From positions 1 to 64,000 of the forward strand of contig JAEZJK010000083.1 in NCBI GenBank assembly GCA_023415835.1: a stretch of DNA of 64,000 nucleotides, given 5' to 3'. Origin of the DNA: Bacillota bacterium. GTDB lineage: Bacteria > Bacillota > UBA4882 > UBA8346. A model generated the notes under the pieces. That model was not told the origin of the DNA. It ran no database searches and was given only the letters and a program-made list of their open reading frames with translations. Shown in pieces: positions 1-8,638 of the stretch (positions within the stretch are counted from its first letter, which is position 1; each line of letters opens with the position of its first letter). The position numbers were made by a program, and so were the translations under genes.

Positions 1-97
1 TACGGGTAGCAAGTAACAAGCTTATCGCGTGTGGCAGATCGTACCAACGCCGTTTAGGCGTGGCTAGTAATAAAGGGCTATGCCCGTTAATGAAAAA

Positions 98-116
98 CCC
101 CCGGCTGTGCCGGGGG
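98..116 (-). terminator. Rho-independent terminator, leftward
   Basis: An 8-bp G+C-rich stem (CCCCCGGC/GCCGGGGG) has a 3-nt loop. On the minus strand it is followed by a T run (plus-strand 93-97, AAAAA). It lies directly after the stop codon at 121 of the leftward small membrane ORF, which fits a terminator for that ORF. The end of a mobile element is an alternative that cannot be settled here. Confidence 0.6.
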
Positions 117-120
117 ATAT

Positions 121-324
121 TTATTTAAATACAATCAACAGGCAAAGGATTACCACAATCGGGAAAAGTGTTATTAAAAGCGTTCCAATGGACAATAATA
201 TTCCCCCATATCTCAAGTTTTGTCTTGATAATAACTGAATTAAGTGAGGAATTCTATCAAGAAATGGAGAATCCTGTTTTTGAGTACATGGTGTTATGAA
301 ATTTTCCAGCCCTCTATCCGCCAA
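121..324 (-). CDS. Small membrane protein or 3' remnant of a membrane-protein gene
   Basis: I do not recognise this 67-residue frame. The first 40 residues are polar and the C-terminus is one long hydrophobic segment (about residues 40-66, rich in L, I and V), as in a tail-anchored membrane protein. The start would be TTG with no visible ribosome site, and the frame stays open for only six more codons upstream, so it may be the tail of a broken gene. In favour of it, the TAA stop sits five bases before a good leftward terminator. The rest of 1-595 shows no other gene I can support. Confidence 0.35.
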   Translation of the reverse strand: MADRGLENFITPCTQKQDSPFLDRIPHLIQLLSRQNLRYGGILLSIGTLLITLFPIVVILCLLIVFK

Positions 325-595
325 ATTTTTTACGGCAACCTACACGCGAACTTGTACCAGTAAAGGCTTTTCTATTAGTTAAACAGAATTATTCATTGAC
401 TTCCTATTTACAGGCAAATCAACCATATCACAATTTCCATGACCCGAATCAGTAACATCGCCAACCAATACAACAAGGCATGCGCTTTGATCCGGTATAA
501 TAAACAGAGATAAACATTGATCGCAAAAAACCGCAAGAATTATTAAAACAATTTTTCTTAAGCCTGCTATAATATTTGTCGAAAAGAGGTTCACT

Positions 596-1426
596 ATGAA
601 CAGCCTTAAAAATGTTATCGCGGCCATTGACTACATTGAGAACCACCTTATGGAGAAAATTGATTTAGATATAGTCGCAGATGCAGTACATTATTCAAAA
701 TACCATCTACACCGTATGTTCACGGATATGGTCGGACTGACCATTCACGACTATATTCAGCGCCGTAAACTTACTGAAGCTGCAAAGCTGCTGGTTTTTT
801 CCGAAAAAACCATTATGGAGATTGCATTTCTGGCAGGGTATGCCAGCCAACAGGCATTTACCAGCATCTTTAAGGCAATGTACAAGCAAGCTCCCCTACA
901 ATTCAGAAGGAATGAGGTGTTTTATCCATTGCAGTTGGAATACAAATTCAGCAATCATCCTATTCTAAACCTGAAAAGGCAGGATGTCAGAAGAGAATTA
1001 CGATTTATGGCCGAGGCGGATATTTCTCTCTGGATGGACCTGGTGCGACTGGTGATTGACGGATTTCCCAATCTCTTAGAGGAGTCACACATCAAGGTGC
1101 TCAGACAGAGCATTGCGGAGCGCAGCGCCCTAATCATGACCGAAGGCGACTTGGCGATTGGCATAATGATGATTTCCTATGCTACAGGGAGCATCGATTT
1201 TCTGGGAGTTCATCCGCTTTATCGAAAACATGGAATTGTAAGAGCTATTTTAGATAAGGCTATCTCAGAACTACTGGAACATAAGAATATCACTATAACC
1301 ACTTTTCGCGAAGGAGACAAAGCAGATACCGGCTATCGAAAGGTTCTGAAAGAGCTCGGCTTTGCTGAGGCAGAACTGCTGACTGAATTTGGCTACCCGA
1401 CGCAGAAAATGATCATGCCTAAATAA
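596..1426 (+). CDS. AraC-family regulator fused to a GNAT acetyltransferase-like domain
   Basis: Residues 1-105 form a two-helix-turn-helix AraC/XylS DNA-binding domain, with the second recognition segment around 'IAFLAGYASQQAFTSIFK' and the usual P-x-x-[FY]-R end. Instead of a ligand-binding cupin, the remaining 170 residues resemble a GNAT domain: a beta strand 'SIDFLGVHPLYRKHGI' like the acetyl-CoA pyrophosphate loop, followed by a helix and 'GYRKVLKELGF', typical of the GNAT C-terminus. The ATG has a good site (AAAAGAGG, 6-7 nt upstream) and a TATAAT at 568-573 could be its -10 box. HelD follows 34 nt downstream on the same strand, so the two are probably co-transcribed. The effector is unknown. 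Confidence 0.85.
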   Translation: MNSLKNVIAAIDYIENHLMEKIDLDIVADAVHYSKYHLHRMFTDMVGLTIHDYIQRRKLTEAAKLLVFSEKTIMEIAFLAGYASQQAFTSIFKAMYKQAPLQFRRNEVFYPLQLEYKFSNHPILNLKRQDVRRELRFMAEADISLWMDLVRLVIDGFPNLLEESHIKVLRQSIAERSALIMTEGDLAIGIMMISYATGSIDFLGVHPLYRKHGIVRAILDKAISELLEHKNITITTFREGDKADTGYRKVLKELGFAEAELLTEFGYPTQKMIMPK

Positions 1427-1460
1427 GTTGAAACCAAGAGAAAGAGAGAAAAGAGTGAAT

Positions 1461-3584
1461 ATGGACAGGCCGCTTTTGAATGACAAACAAATACAAGAAA
1501 AAACCCTTGCCTGTATTGAAAGAGAGACGAAGGATACAAGTACGCATTTGAATTTTCCCGAGGAAATCGCGCATCTTGAGGAAATTAAGATGAAACTGAA
1601 TGACGCTTTAAAGAGTTATGATAAATCGGTCAAGCGATATGATAAGGAATACATGGATTCAAAACGCTATTTGGTAAATTATCGCCATGAAATCGATCCC
1701 AAAGAAATTTTCCAAAACGAGATGGCCTTGAAGCCAATTGAAAGCGTGGGGATTCATACGGTGAAAATGCGAGACCGAATCGCCAAGTTGGTAGACTCTC
1801 CACATTTTGCACGAATTGACTTTCGTAAAGAAGGAGACCAAGATGCCTCTATTTTTTACATTGGTAGATTCTCCTTTTCCGATACCGTTCAATCTAAGAT
1901 TCTGATTTTCGACTGGCGAACTCCTATCTCCAGCATGTTTTATGATTGCGAGCTGGGTCGAGCCGGATATGATGCACCGCTGGGAAAAGTTGAAGGAGAG
2001 CTGATCCGCAAGAGGCAATTCAAAATCTCAAAGGGACAAATGGAATATGTTTTGGAAAGCGCCATCAACATCCAAGATGATGTACTTCAAAGGGAACTGA
2101 GCCATACATCGGAAGAAAAGATGAAGACGATTATCGCTACCATCCAAAGGGAGCAAAACCAGATTATCCGAAATGAGCGAGCTGACACTCTTATTATTCA
2201 AGGAGTTGCGGGTTCCGGTAAAACTTCCATTGCCTTACATCGCATCGCCTATTTGCTATATCGATACAAGGAAACCTTATCTGCACACAATGTGGTCATC
2301 CTCTCCCCCAATAAAGTATTTGCGGACTATATTTCCAATGTTCTACCCGAATTGGGAGAAGAACCAATCCACGAAATGAACTTTGCCGATATTGCCGAGA
2401 TTCAATTGGATGGAATCATTCAATTTGAACCTGACAAGGATCCGCTTGAAACAGACGATCCCGCTTGGGCTGAAAGAGTGAGATTTAAATCTGGAATTGA
2501 TTTTGTCAATATGATGGATCAATATCTGGAACATGCTGTGCTTGCATATTTTGAACCTATTGATTTTGAATTTGGCCGATTTAAAGCCACCAAGGAATGG
2601 ATTCTGACGCGCTACAATTCATATCGGAACTATCCGGTTAAGAGGCGGCTGCACGAAGTATCAGTAGATATACAAGACCGGTTTCATACAGAAAACCTGC
2701 GGGGTGATGAATTACCAAAGCAAAAAGCGATTTATCAAAAATTGGTCGATATGTTCAAAATGAAAAACACGCTAGCGCTTTATAAAGACTTTTACCGGGC
2801 AATGGAAATTCCTGAGAAATTCTTAATGCCCAATAAGAAGACACTGGAATGGGCGGATGTTTATCCGTTTATGTATTTCCATGCGGTATTTGAAGGATTA
2901 AAAGCAAACCAATTAATACGGCATCTGGTTATCGATGAAATGCAGGACTATACGCCCGCTCAATATGCTGCAATGAATAAGCTCTTCAACTGCAAAAAGA
3001 CGATACTTGGGGATTTCGGGCAATCTCTTAACCCCAATCATTTGCATTCTCTCGATGATTTTAGGAGAGTTTACCAAAATGCCGAGATTGTTGAGCTAAA
3101 TAAAAGTTATCGATCTACTTACGAGATCATCACTTTTGCAAAGAGAATCCAAAATGTAGCGATGTTGGAACCCATTGAGCGCCACGGCGATACCCCTGAA
3201 ATCATTTTTTGCAGCGATTCTCAGGATGAGCTTGCCAAAATAAGAGAAAAAATCAAGGTTTTCCAGGTCAGCGGCCATGCAACTCTCGGAATTATCCTGA
3301 AAACAAACAGCAAGGCAAATGCGGTATATCAGATTTTATCCGCAGACTACGATATGCAATTACTCACGCCTGACAGCCAGCGATTTACGAAAGGGATTAC
3401 TATTACTTCGATTCAAATGTCAAAAGGACTTGAATTTGATGAGGTAATAATCCTTTCAGCGAACAGTGAAACCTATCATACCGATTATGACCGCAAGCTC
3501 TTATATATTGCTTGCACCCGGGCGATGCACAGATTGTCGCTCATCTACACCGGGGAACTAACCGAGTTGATAAAAGAAGAATAG
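1461..3584 (+). CDS. helD: HelD-like UvrD/Rep superfamily 1 helicase
   Basis: This 707-residue protein has the HelD layout: an N-terminal coiled-coil arm ('EEIAHLEEIKMKLNDALKSY'), then a superfamily 1 motor. Motif I is 'VAGSGKTSIALHR' near residue 250, motif II is 'HLVIDEMQDY' near 490, and the late motifs are 'SIQMSKGLEFDEVIIL' near 650 and 'LYIACTRAMHRL' near 680. HelD proteins bind and recycle stalled RNA polymerase in Bacillota rather than unwind DNA; related proteins can give rifampicin tolerance. A TTG at 1428 in the same frame would add 11 residues, but the ATG at 1461 follows a purine-rich stretch and is the more natural start. It probably forms an operon with the AraC-GNAT gene upstream. 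Confidence 0.85.
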   Translation: MDRPLLNDKQIQEKTLACIERETKDTSTHLNFPEEIAHLEEIKMKLNDALKSYDKSVKRYDKEYMDSKRYLVNYRHEIDPKEIFQNEMALKPIESVGIHTVKMRDRIAKLVDSPHFARIDFRKEGDQDASIFYIGRFSFSDTVQSKILIFDWRTPISSMFYDCELGRAGYDAPLGKVEGELIRKRQFKISKGQMEYVLESAINIQDDVLQRELSHTSEEKMKTIIATIQREQNQIIRNERADTLIIQGVAGSGKTSIALHRIAYLLYRYKETLSAHNVVILSPNKVFADYISNVLPELGEEPIHEMNFADIAEIQLDGIIQFEPDKDPLETDDPAWAERVRFKSGIDFVNMMDQYLEHAVLAYFEPIDFEFGRFKATKEWILTRYNSYRNYPVKRRLHEVSVDIQDRFHTENLRGDELPKQKAIYQKLVDMFKMKNTLALYKDFYRAMEIPEKFLMPNKKTLEWADVYPFMYFHAVFEGLKANQLIRHLVIDEMQDYTPAQYAAMNKLFNCKKTILGDFGQSLNPNHLHSLDDFRRVYQNAEIVELNKSYRSTYEIITFAKRIQNVAMLEPIERHGDTPEIIFCSDSQDELAKIREKIKVFQVSGHATLGIILKTNSKANAVYQILSADYDMQLLTPDSQRFTKGITITSIQMSKGLEFDEVIILSANSETYHTDYDRKLLYIACTRAMHRLSLIYTGELTELIKEE

Positions 3585-3870
3585 GATGAAGTTTCTTTCA
3601 AGTAACGTCTACCGATAACTTCATCTTCTCTATTTTTCTTTGGTACTGCTGGCTTTGTCGCCAAAAAATATATATAAATTTCGCCATCACTTATGATACG
3701 GTTCCCCGTATCGAGCCTAACGGTGAAATTTCCAAATATAATTACGACGACTCCTTGTTTCACCGGGAGACTTAACTTACAGTCCTTACTCGTAGGCACA
3801 GTTTTCTAATCGCCAGGCCTAAAGTCCGTCCCTTTCCCCATCCCCCTTCCTTTTGTTAGAACAATAATAA

Positions 3871-5190
3871 TTATTGCTGACTCCAGTTAAAACGCTCAAT
3901 ATACCCAAGAAAAGCTTTGATGCCCTCATCGATCAACAGTTCCCGATTGGAAATAGGTTTTTTGAGGTAGAGGTTGTCTAGACTACGCACACGACTTAAG
4001 GCGACATAGATTTGGCCCGAGTCAAAAGCACCATTACCGGTGTCCAAGTAGATGTTTTTTAAGGTGAGGCCCTGACTCTTATGAATTGTTAGGGCCCAGC
4101 CAAGTTTCAAGGGAAACTGGCTAAACTTACCGACTACTTTTTTTTCAATCTTACCGTTGTTAACTTGATATTGATTTTTTTCCCAGGTTTCCCGGGATAC
4201 CGGATAATCAATCCCATCAACCTCAATGATTAGTTCATCTTCAGAGAGTTCTTTAATTACTCCGGTAGTCCCGTTGACCCACGCTTTCCCCGGATCATTT
4301 TTGATAAAAATCACTTTGGCGCCCACTTTTAAAGAGAGTATGGGTAGAGTGGGGAAATCCTCCCTGCTGAACTTGCCTTCAATAATTGCCTGATATTGGC
4401 GTTTTGGTGTTTGTAACGCTTCTAGTTTATCGGCATTATAACGCTGGGCCGCTTCATTCGTGCAGGTTAATACTGTAATCTCATCAAGTCGATCGATAAT
4501 GTTTGTAGCTGTGACCCGCCTATTTAAGGTGTGGATCAACTCCTGACTTAGGTTGCTCTGGCGGACTTGTTCCAAGAGATTGATGAATTCCTGATTGGCT
4601 TGGCGAAATATTACCTCAAATTTAATATATTTGAATAACTCATCGATGATGGCAGAGCGGATAACTTGAGAATTGAAAAAAAAGCGATTCCGGTAACGTC
4701 CGCCGGGTCTAAATTCGAACTGCTCTTCACGGACCACGACCGGAGGCAATTGATAGAGGTCCCCAATCAGGATTAGTTTTACGCCACCAAAAGGTGCGGT
4801 CGATTTGCGGTTGATTTGGAGCGAGTAATTGATGGCGTCCATTAAATCTGCCCGTACCATGGAGATCTCATCTATGACCAAATAGTCGACTTCTTTATAA
4901 ATCTGTGGTTGCCGGCTTTCCCGGATCTGTTCCGGGTAGAGTAAACCATGTTCTAAATAAAAAAAGGAATGGATCGTCTGCCCGCCGATATTCAAAGCAG
5001 CAATGCCGGTGGGAGAGAGAAAGACCGTATTACCGGGCAATTTGGTTAGTTCTCGCTTGGTGAAGGTAGATTTCCCAGTGCCTGCTTTTCCGGAAATGAA
5101 AGTGACCGGAGTACCACTTGTGATACAGTCGAGTGCGCTTTGGAAGGCTGGTATAGTGATATAGGGCTGTTCGATAGCTGGATTTGCCAT
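3871..5190 (-). CDS. PIF1/RecD-like superfamily 1B DNA helicase
   Basis: This 439-residue protein carries Walker A 'GKAGTGKST' (residues 34-42), 'SPTGIAALNIGGQTIHSFF' (motif Ia and the PIF1-type T-I-H-S-F element), Walker B 'YLVIDEISM' (104-112), a Q-motif-like 'GDLYQLPPVV', and near the C-terminus 'ALTIHKSQGLTL' and 'YVALSRVRSLDNLYL', which are the RecD/PIF1 motifs V and VI. It is expected to be a 5'-3' DNA helicase acting in recombination or on structured DNA. The ATG at 5190 is preferred because AAGGA lies 6 nt upstream; the frame also allows TTG at 5214. It is transcribed towards helD with a 286-nt gap holding a small palindrome. Bacterial PIF1-like genes are often on mobile DNA. Confidence 0.85.
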   Translation of the reverse strand: MANPAIEQPYITIPAFQSALDCITSGTPVTFISGKAGTGKSTFTKRELTKLPGNTVFLSPTGIAALNIGGQTIHSFFYLEHGLLYPEQIRESRQPQIYKEVDYLVIDEISMVRADLMDAINYSLQINRKSTAPFGGVKLILIGDLYQLPPVVVREEQFEFRPGGRYRNRFFFNSQVIRSAIIDELFKYIKFEVIFRQANQEFINLLEQVRQSNLSQELIHTLNRRVTATNIIDRLDEITVLTCTNEAAQRYNADKLEALQTPKRQYQAIIEGKFSREDFPTLPILSLKVGAKVIFIKNDPGKAWVNGTTGVIKELSEDELIIEVDGIDYPVSRETWEKNQYQVNNGKIEKKVVGKFSQFPLKLGWALTIHKSQGLTLKNIYLDTGNGAFDSGQIYVALSRVRSLDNLYLKKPISNRELLIDEGIKAFLGYIERFNWSQQ

Positions 5191-5574
5191 TTCAATTCCT
5201 TGTGTTATTTCCAAATTGAAGCATGAGAAAATATTACTATGGAGTTGTTTTTATTATTCCATATTTTATGATGAAGGACAAGTGTGAAAGCGAACCGACT
5301 TTATTCAACGAACTTATGGTTTATGAACCCTACCAATAGTGTCCAACTTTTTTCAAAGTCTTCTCTTCCGGACTTTTTCCGTGTTCCCGTTCACCAAACA
5401 ACTCATCCGTTATAGCCACTATTGATAGGAAAAATCTTAGAAAAAGAACTTGGCGGAAATATTTCAATGTTCCAATTGAATTTGATCCGAAACTTCTCCA
5501 TTTTGAGAGAACGGGTCAATTAGCAGCAAAGCTTTCGAACTCATGAAACAATATTTCGAAAGGAGGTAAAATCC
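5191..5574. other. Gene-poor intergenic stretch
   Basis: I see no supported gene in these 384 bases. Only the last part is notable: a strong AAAGGAGG at 5559-5566 serves the next ORF. A short frame beginning ATG at 5543 (residues MKQYFERR, then stop) resembles the linker that precedes the last domain of WYL regulators, but this is too short to prove. Confidence 0.5.
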
Positions 5575-5832
5575 TTGCAGACTACTCCCTTGGTGAATAT
5601 TCGCTTTCGATACTGGGGCGATTCATTGGAGAATATTTTTGACAAGTTGCCTACCGCTCGAGTAGTGGGTATTGATGTAGAGTATTCTCTAGTCGAAGTG
5701 GGGGTTCAATGGCAAGGGATCAAAGGGTGGCTTCTCGCCCAGTCTAATTACGTTGAGTTGCTTTATCCCGAGGACTTCCGAGAGGAAATTAAGGAAACCA
5801 TTACGGAAATGCTTCAAATCTATCATAAATAA
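5575..5832 (+). CDS. Stand-alone C-terminal (WCX) domain of a WYL-type regulator, probably a gene fragment
   Basis: The 85 residues match the last domain of YafY-like WYL transcription regulators: 'VNIRFRY...' as the opening strand, a middle strand pair with 'VVGIDVEYSLVEVGV', then 'KGWLLAQSNYVELLYPEDFR', and the closing helix 'EEIKETITEMLQIY'. The winged-helix DNA-binding domain and WYL core are absent. The TTG start has a perfect GGAGG site 8 nt upstream, so it could be translated, but loss of the upstream domains suggests a remnant. It cannot bind DNA in the usual WYL manner alone. Confidence 0.6.
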   Translation: MQTTPLVNIRFRYWGDSLENIFDKLPTARVVGIDVEYSLVEVGVQWQGIKGWLLAQSNYVELLYPEDFREEIKETITEMLQIYHK

Positions 5833-5916
5833 CGAAAGGTGATGAAAAAACGTCCATAAAGAACAACCCAATTGTTCTATAGAGTCATAGATAAAAACAG
5901 CAAAGGAGTATTTTGA

Positions 5917-6246
5917 ATGAAATCAAAACAAGGATTGTTCTTGACATTCGCGTTGATCTTTAGCATGGCCCTCTTTACGGGTTGCGGAAGTTCCTCTAGC
6001 GGAAATCCTAACAACAACCCTCCTAGCCAGATTGGAAGCGGCATTCCCTTTATACTGAAGACCCTGAAGGGGGTTGATGTCCAGAAATCCCTATATTCGG
6101 CAAATGTATATTCAGCAAATGTCACGACGGATTGGGGTAATTATTCTATAATCCCCTATATCGGGCGCGAATACAACGATTATGTTTTTGGCTTTAACAA
6201 GTATTTTTACGATCAATTTACGAGTGCTAATACGCCGACCACTTAA
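5917..6246 (+). CDS. Small secreted lipoprotein of unknown function
   Basis: A 109-residue protein begins with a clear lipoprotein signal: a positive N-terminus (MKSKQ), a hydrophobic core, and lipobox L-F-T-G-C with the acceptor Cys at residue 23. A Ser/Gly/Asn/Pro-rich linker follows. The rest ('DVQKSLYSANVYSANVTTDW') has a short repeat of Y-S-A-N-V and many aromatic residues. The ribosome site AAAGGAG lies 7-9 nt before the ATG. No family was recognised; it may be truncated, since the frame ends in a low-complexity 'SANTPTT'. Confidence 0.6.
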   Translation: MKSKQGLFLTFALIFSMALFTGCGSSSSGNPNNNPPSQIGSGIPFILKTLKGVDVQKSLYSANVYSANVTTDWGNYSIIPYIGREYNDYVFGFNKYFYDQFTSANTPTT

Positions 6247-6340
6247 ACCTCAACCCCTTTTGGCCTTATCCCGTGCAAATTCGAGAAAATTACCGACCCG
6301 AACTACACCGCCAAACTTACCCTCTCATTTCCGTATGTTA

Positions 6341-6369
6341 TTGACAAATGAATCTTCCCACCTTATAAT
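6341..6369 (+). promoter_or_regulatory. Consensus sigma-A promoter of the tetR gene
   Basis: The -35 box TTGACA (6341-6346) and the -10 box TATAAT (6364-6369) are both perfect and separated by exactly 17 nt. The -10 box runs into the inverted repeat described next, so a repressor bound there would block RNA polymerase. Confidence 0.85.
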
Positions 6370-6392
6370 AATGAATATAAAATTCATTATTA
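6366..6392. promoter_or_regulatory. TetR operator (site 1), autoregulatory
   Basis: A perfect 11-bp inverted repeat (TAATAATGAAT, 5-nt spacer, reverse complement) lies between the -10 box and the tetR start. The core AATGAA-N7-TTCATT recurs upstream of the MBL-fold gene at 7032-7050 with the same spacing, so this is very likely the binding site of the TetR-family protein encoded next to it. Confidence 0.8.
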
Positions 6393-6396
6393 GAGT

Positions 6397-7014
6397 GTGC
6401 CCATGCAAGTTCTTAAAGACGAGATTAGAGAGCAAATATTAGAAGCATCACTAAGAAAGTTCGCAGAAAAAGGCTTCAAAAAGACGACGATGGCAGATAT
6501 TGCGAAAGCTGCCGGTCTTTCCGTAGGGAATTTATATCGCTACTATAAAAACAAAGAACATATTTTTAGTTCGATTATTACTCCGGGGGATATTGAACAA
6601 TTAATTTCGTTGTTTACCCGAAAGATTCAGTCGACGCACGGTATCCCCCTGGAAGAAGCAGGGCAAAACCCCGATCATTTATTAGCCAACGATGAAATAA
6701 TCGATTTTTATTGTGAAAACCGGCTACGTTTAATCGTTGCCCTAGAGAATGTGGAGGAAACATCTTATTCAGGGGTTAAAGGAAAAATACTCGACAATCT
6801 TGTCTCCCTCTTCTATCAATATCTCCGTAGTATCGGAAAGGAGGAAGCTATTTCCGATCCCGGACTTCGGATATTAATTCGAACCATTTACATCAATTTA
6901 ACCAATGGTATTCTAGGTTTGCTTCGTTCGACGGATAACAAAGAAATACTACGTCAAGGACTACATCATCTGTTAACCTATCATCTGTATGGATTAAGCG
7001 GATTTACCCGGTAA
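6397..7014 (+). CDS. TetR/AcrR-family transcriptional repressor
   Basis: This 205-residue protein has the classic TetR N-terminal DNA-binding domain: 'IREQILEASLRKFAEKGFKKTTMADIAKAAGLSVGNLYRYYKNKEHIF' spans residues about 10-58, with the helix-turn-helix at 32-52. The C-terminal 150 residues are an unassigned all-alpha ligand-binding domain. The start is GTG at 6397 or ATG at 6403; neither has a strong ribosome site, so the message may be nearly leaderless. Matching palindromes lie before this gene and before the next one, which predicts autorepression and control of the MBL-fold hydrolase downstream. Confidence 0.9.
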   Translation: MPMQVLKDEIREQILEASLRKFAEKGFKKTTMADIAKAAGLSVGNLYRYYKNKEHIFSSIITPGDIEQLISLFTRKIQSTHGIPLEEAGQNPDHLLANDEIIDFYCENRLRLIVALENVEETSYSGVKGKILDNLVSLFYQYLRSIGKEEAISDPGLRILIRTIYINLTNGILGLLRSTDNKEILRQGLHHLLTYHLYGLSGFTR

Positions 7015-7028
7015 ATTTTTTTTAAACC

Positions 7029-7050
7029 AATAATGAATATAATGTTCATT
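7029..7050. promoter_or_regulatory. TetR operator (site 2), before the MBL-fold gene
   Basis: AATAATGAATATAA followed by TTCATT reproduces the site 1 core AATGAA-N7-TTCATT with identical spacing; the outer bases of the right arm are less conserved. It sits between tetR and the MBL-fold gene. Confidence 0.7.
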
Positions 7051-7133
7051 TTACATAGTATCCAGATCTCCATCGAGCGCAGTAAAGATAGTCATAGCGA
7101 AACAAATCAGAAACAAATAAAGGAGTGGGCTAA

Positions 7134-8111
7134 ATGAAAAAAAAGACCGTCAAAACATTGTGGTTCTCCCTAGTTTCCCTATTACTTATTATCGGTGTTG
7201 TTTTAGTATCGATCTTTCAATATGGCTTTTATAATTATAAAATCGAATCCGTCAATACAACCCCGCAAAAATTGGATCGTAACTGGGAAGCGATCTTTAA
7301 ACGAGGCAAGGCCATTCAAGTCATTGCCATGAATACAGGTTACGCAGTAGCTCAGCCTCACTCATGTCCTTATCTGAACCCTAACACCATTCCGAAGGAC
7401 TATGACATGAGTCGGGTACAGCGTTCCCCGATTTACTGCTATGCCGTTCGATATCCTAATAAGGGCGATCTCCTCATTGATAGCGGGCTGGATCAGTCGT
7501 TTCATACCCATCCGCCACACGGAAATCTTCCTTTGATGCTCAGACTTTATCAGATTGTAACCCGAACTTCTTATCGGCAGAAGCAGAACCAAAACTTGGG
7601 TTATTGGTTGAAACATTATAAACTTCACCCACGGAAGGTGCTTTTAACCCATGTTCACCAGGATCATTTCTGTGGTCTGTCGGAGTTGGATAGAGACGTT
7701 GAAGTTTTGTTTGGAAAAAAAGAGACGGGCTTTTTATACAAAGCGGCCGCAGGTAAATATCTGAAGGGAAAATTACATATCAAGACCATTAATTTTGATC
7801 AGGGGATACCCGTTTATCCCTTCAGTAAAGTCGTGGATGTATCGGGCGACCAAACCATCTGGGCTATTTCGTCACCAGGACATACCGTGGACCATATCAG
7901 CTATCTCATTAATGTAAAAGATCACCCGGTGCTGCTCATCGGTGACCTGAGCGTGTCAAAGTACCATTTAATCAATAATATCGAAGTCAGCAGTGATAAG
8001 GGACCGGAGGGATACCGGGCTTTACAAAAAAGCTTGAATGAGCTGAAAACTTTTAAACAAATGTACCCCCAAGTCAAAATCTATTTTTCCCATTCCAGCT
8101 GGACATATTGA
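7134..8111 (+). CDS. Membrane-anchored metallo-beta-lactamase-fold hydrolase
   Basis: A 325-residue protein with an N-terminal membrane segment (about residues 9-29), probably anchoring it outside the membrane. The zinc-binding motif HxHxDH appears as 'THVHQDHFCG' near residue 175. A later His in 'SSPGHTVDHISYLI', the bridging Asp in 'LLIGDLSVSKY' and a terminal 'FSHSSW' His complete the usual metal ligand set. The spacing resembles N-acyl homoserine lactonase-like and related esterase-like members, but the substrate cannot be read from sequence. AAAGGAG lies before the ATG. TetR and a matching operator lie upstream, so expression is probably induced by a ligand. Confidence 0.85.
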   Translation: MKKKTVKTLWFSLVSLLLIIGVVLVSIFQYGFYNYKIESVNTTPQKLDRNWEAIFKRGKAIQVIAMNTGYAVAQPHSCPYLNPNTIPKDYDMSRVQRSPIYCYAVRYPNKGDLLIDSGLDQSFHTHPPHGNLPLMLRLYQIVTRTSYRQKQNQNLGYWLKHYKLHPRKVLLTHVHQDHFCGLSELDRDVEVLFGKKETGFLYKAAAGKYLKGKLHIKTINFDQGIPVYPFSKVVDVSGDQTIWAISSPGHTVDHISYLINVKDHPVLLIGDLSVSKYHLINNIEVSSDKGPEGYRALQKSLNELKTFKQMYPQVKIYFSHSSWTY

Positions 8112-8131
8112 GACGATTAAGAGGTAAAATT

Positions 8132-8416
8132 ATGAATAAACTCTATCCAATTGTTGATGTAAAAGGAGAAACGCCAATAGCTTTAACCCTCAAACATATC
8201 AATCTTCACGACTGGTTATCAAACACTTTTTCAACGTTGGTTTACCGAGCTTCTGCGAAAGGCCATTGGGCAATGGGGTCTAGTTTTAATCACAAAAATC
8301 AGCCCATGTTTATCAACGTTGAGAGCGTGGGCGGACATCTGATGGTACAAAATTATGTCGAAACGGTTTCAACAAAAGAGCATCTACAATTTGTTTCAGA
8401 AGCGTCTGACTTCTAG
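8132..8416 (+). CDS. Hypothetical protein, downstream of the MBL-fold hydrolase
   Basis: A 94-residue soluble protein I do not recognise, starting at the ATG at 8132, which follows GAGGTAAAATT. An in-frame upstream start at 8108 would overlap the previous gene. It begins 20 nt after the hydrolase stop, so it is probably in the same TetR-controlled transcript. It has no signal peptide and no obvious motif; a His/Trp-rich central part reads 'INLHDWLSNTF' and 'AKGHWAMGSSFNHK'. Confidence 0.6.
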   Translation: MNKLYPIVDVKGETPIALTLKHINLHDWLSNTFSTLVYRASAKGHWAMGSSFNHKNQPMFINVESVGGHLMVQNYVETVSTKEHLQFVSEASDF

Positions 8417-8638
8417 TTATTCATCTAATCCATATCCATGTTCGAGTCGTCACTGATATAAAGGTAGTTGCTGCGAATCAAGAAAACTCATTATTGGTTT
8501 GCCACATTCTCTGTCAGATACCCAACCCGATATTAGGATTCTTATCCAAGCTCGTTTTCAACCAATACTTTGCTAAGAAGAATTGTAAAGAAGAAACAAA
8601 CTCTTTTGCAGCAAATCTATTTAATTTTGCTAGTAACT

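Noticed and set aside
98..116. End of an insertion sequence
   Set aside because: The hairpin could be an element end, but no transposase or target duplication is visible and it works well as a terminator for the small leftward ORF.
379..627. Leftward 82-residue open frame with hydrophobic start
   Set aside because: It overlaps the start and promoter of the AraC-GNAT gene on the other strand, has no ribosome site, and its composition looks like translated AT-rich DNA.
3545..3799. Leftward 84-residue frame between helD and the PIF1-like gene
   Set aside because: It overlaps the end of helD, has no ribosome site, and its sequence spans a palindrome; no family resemblance.
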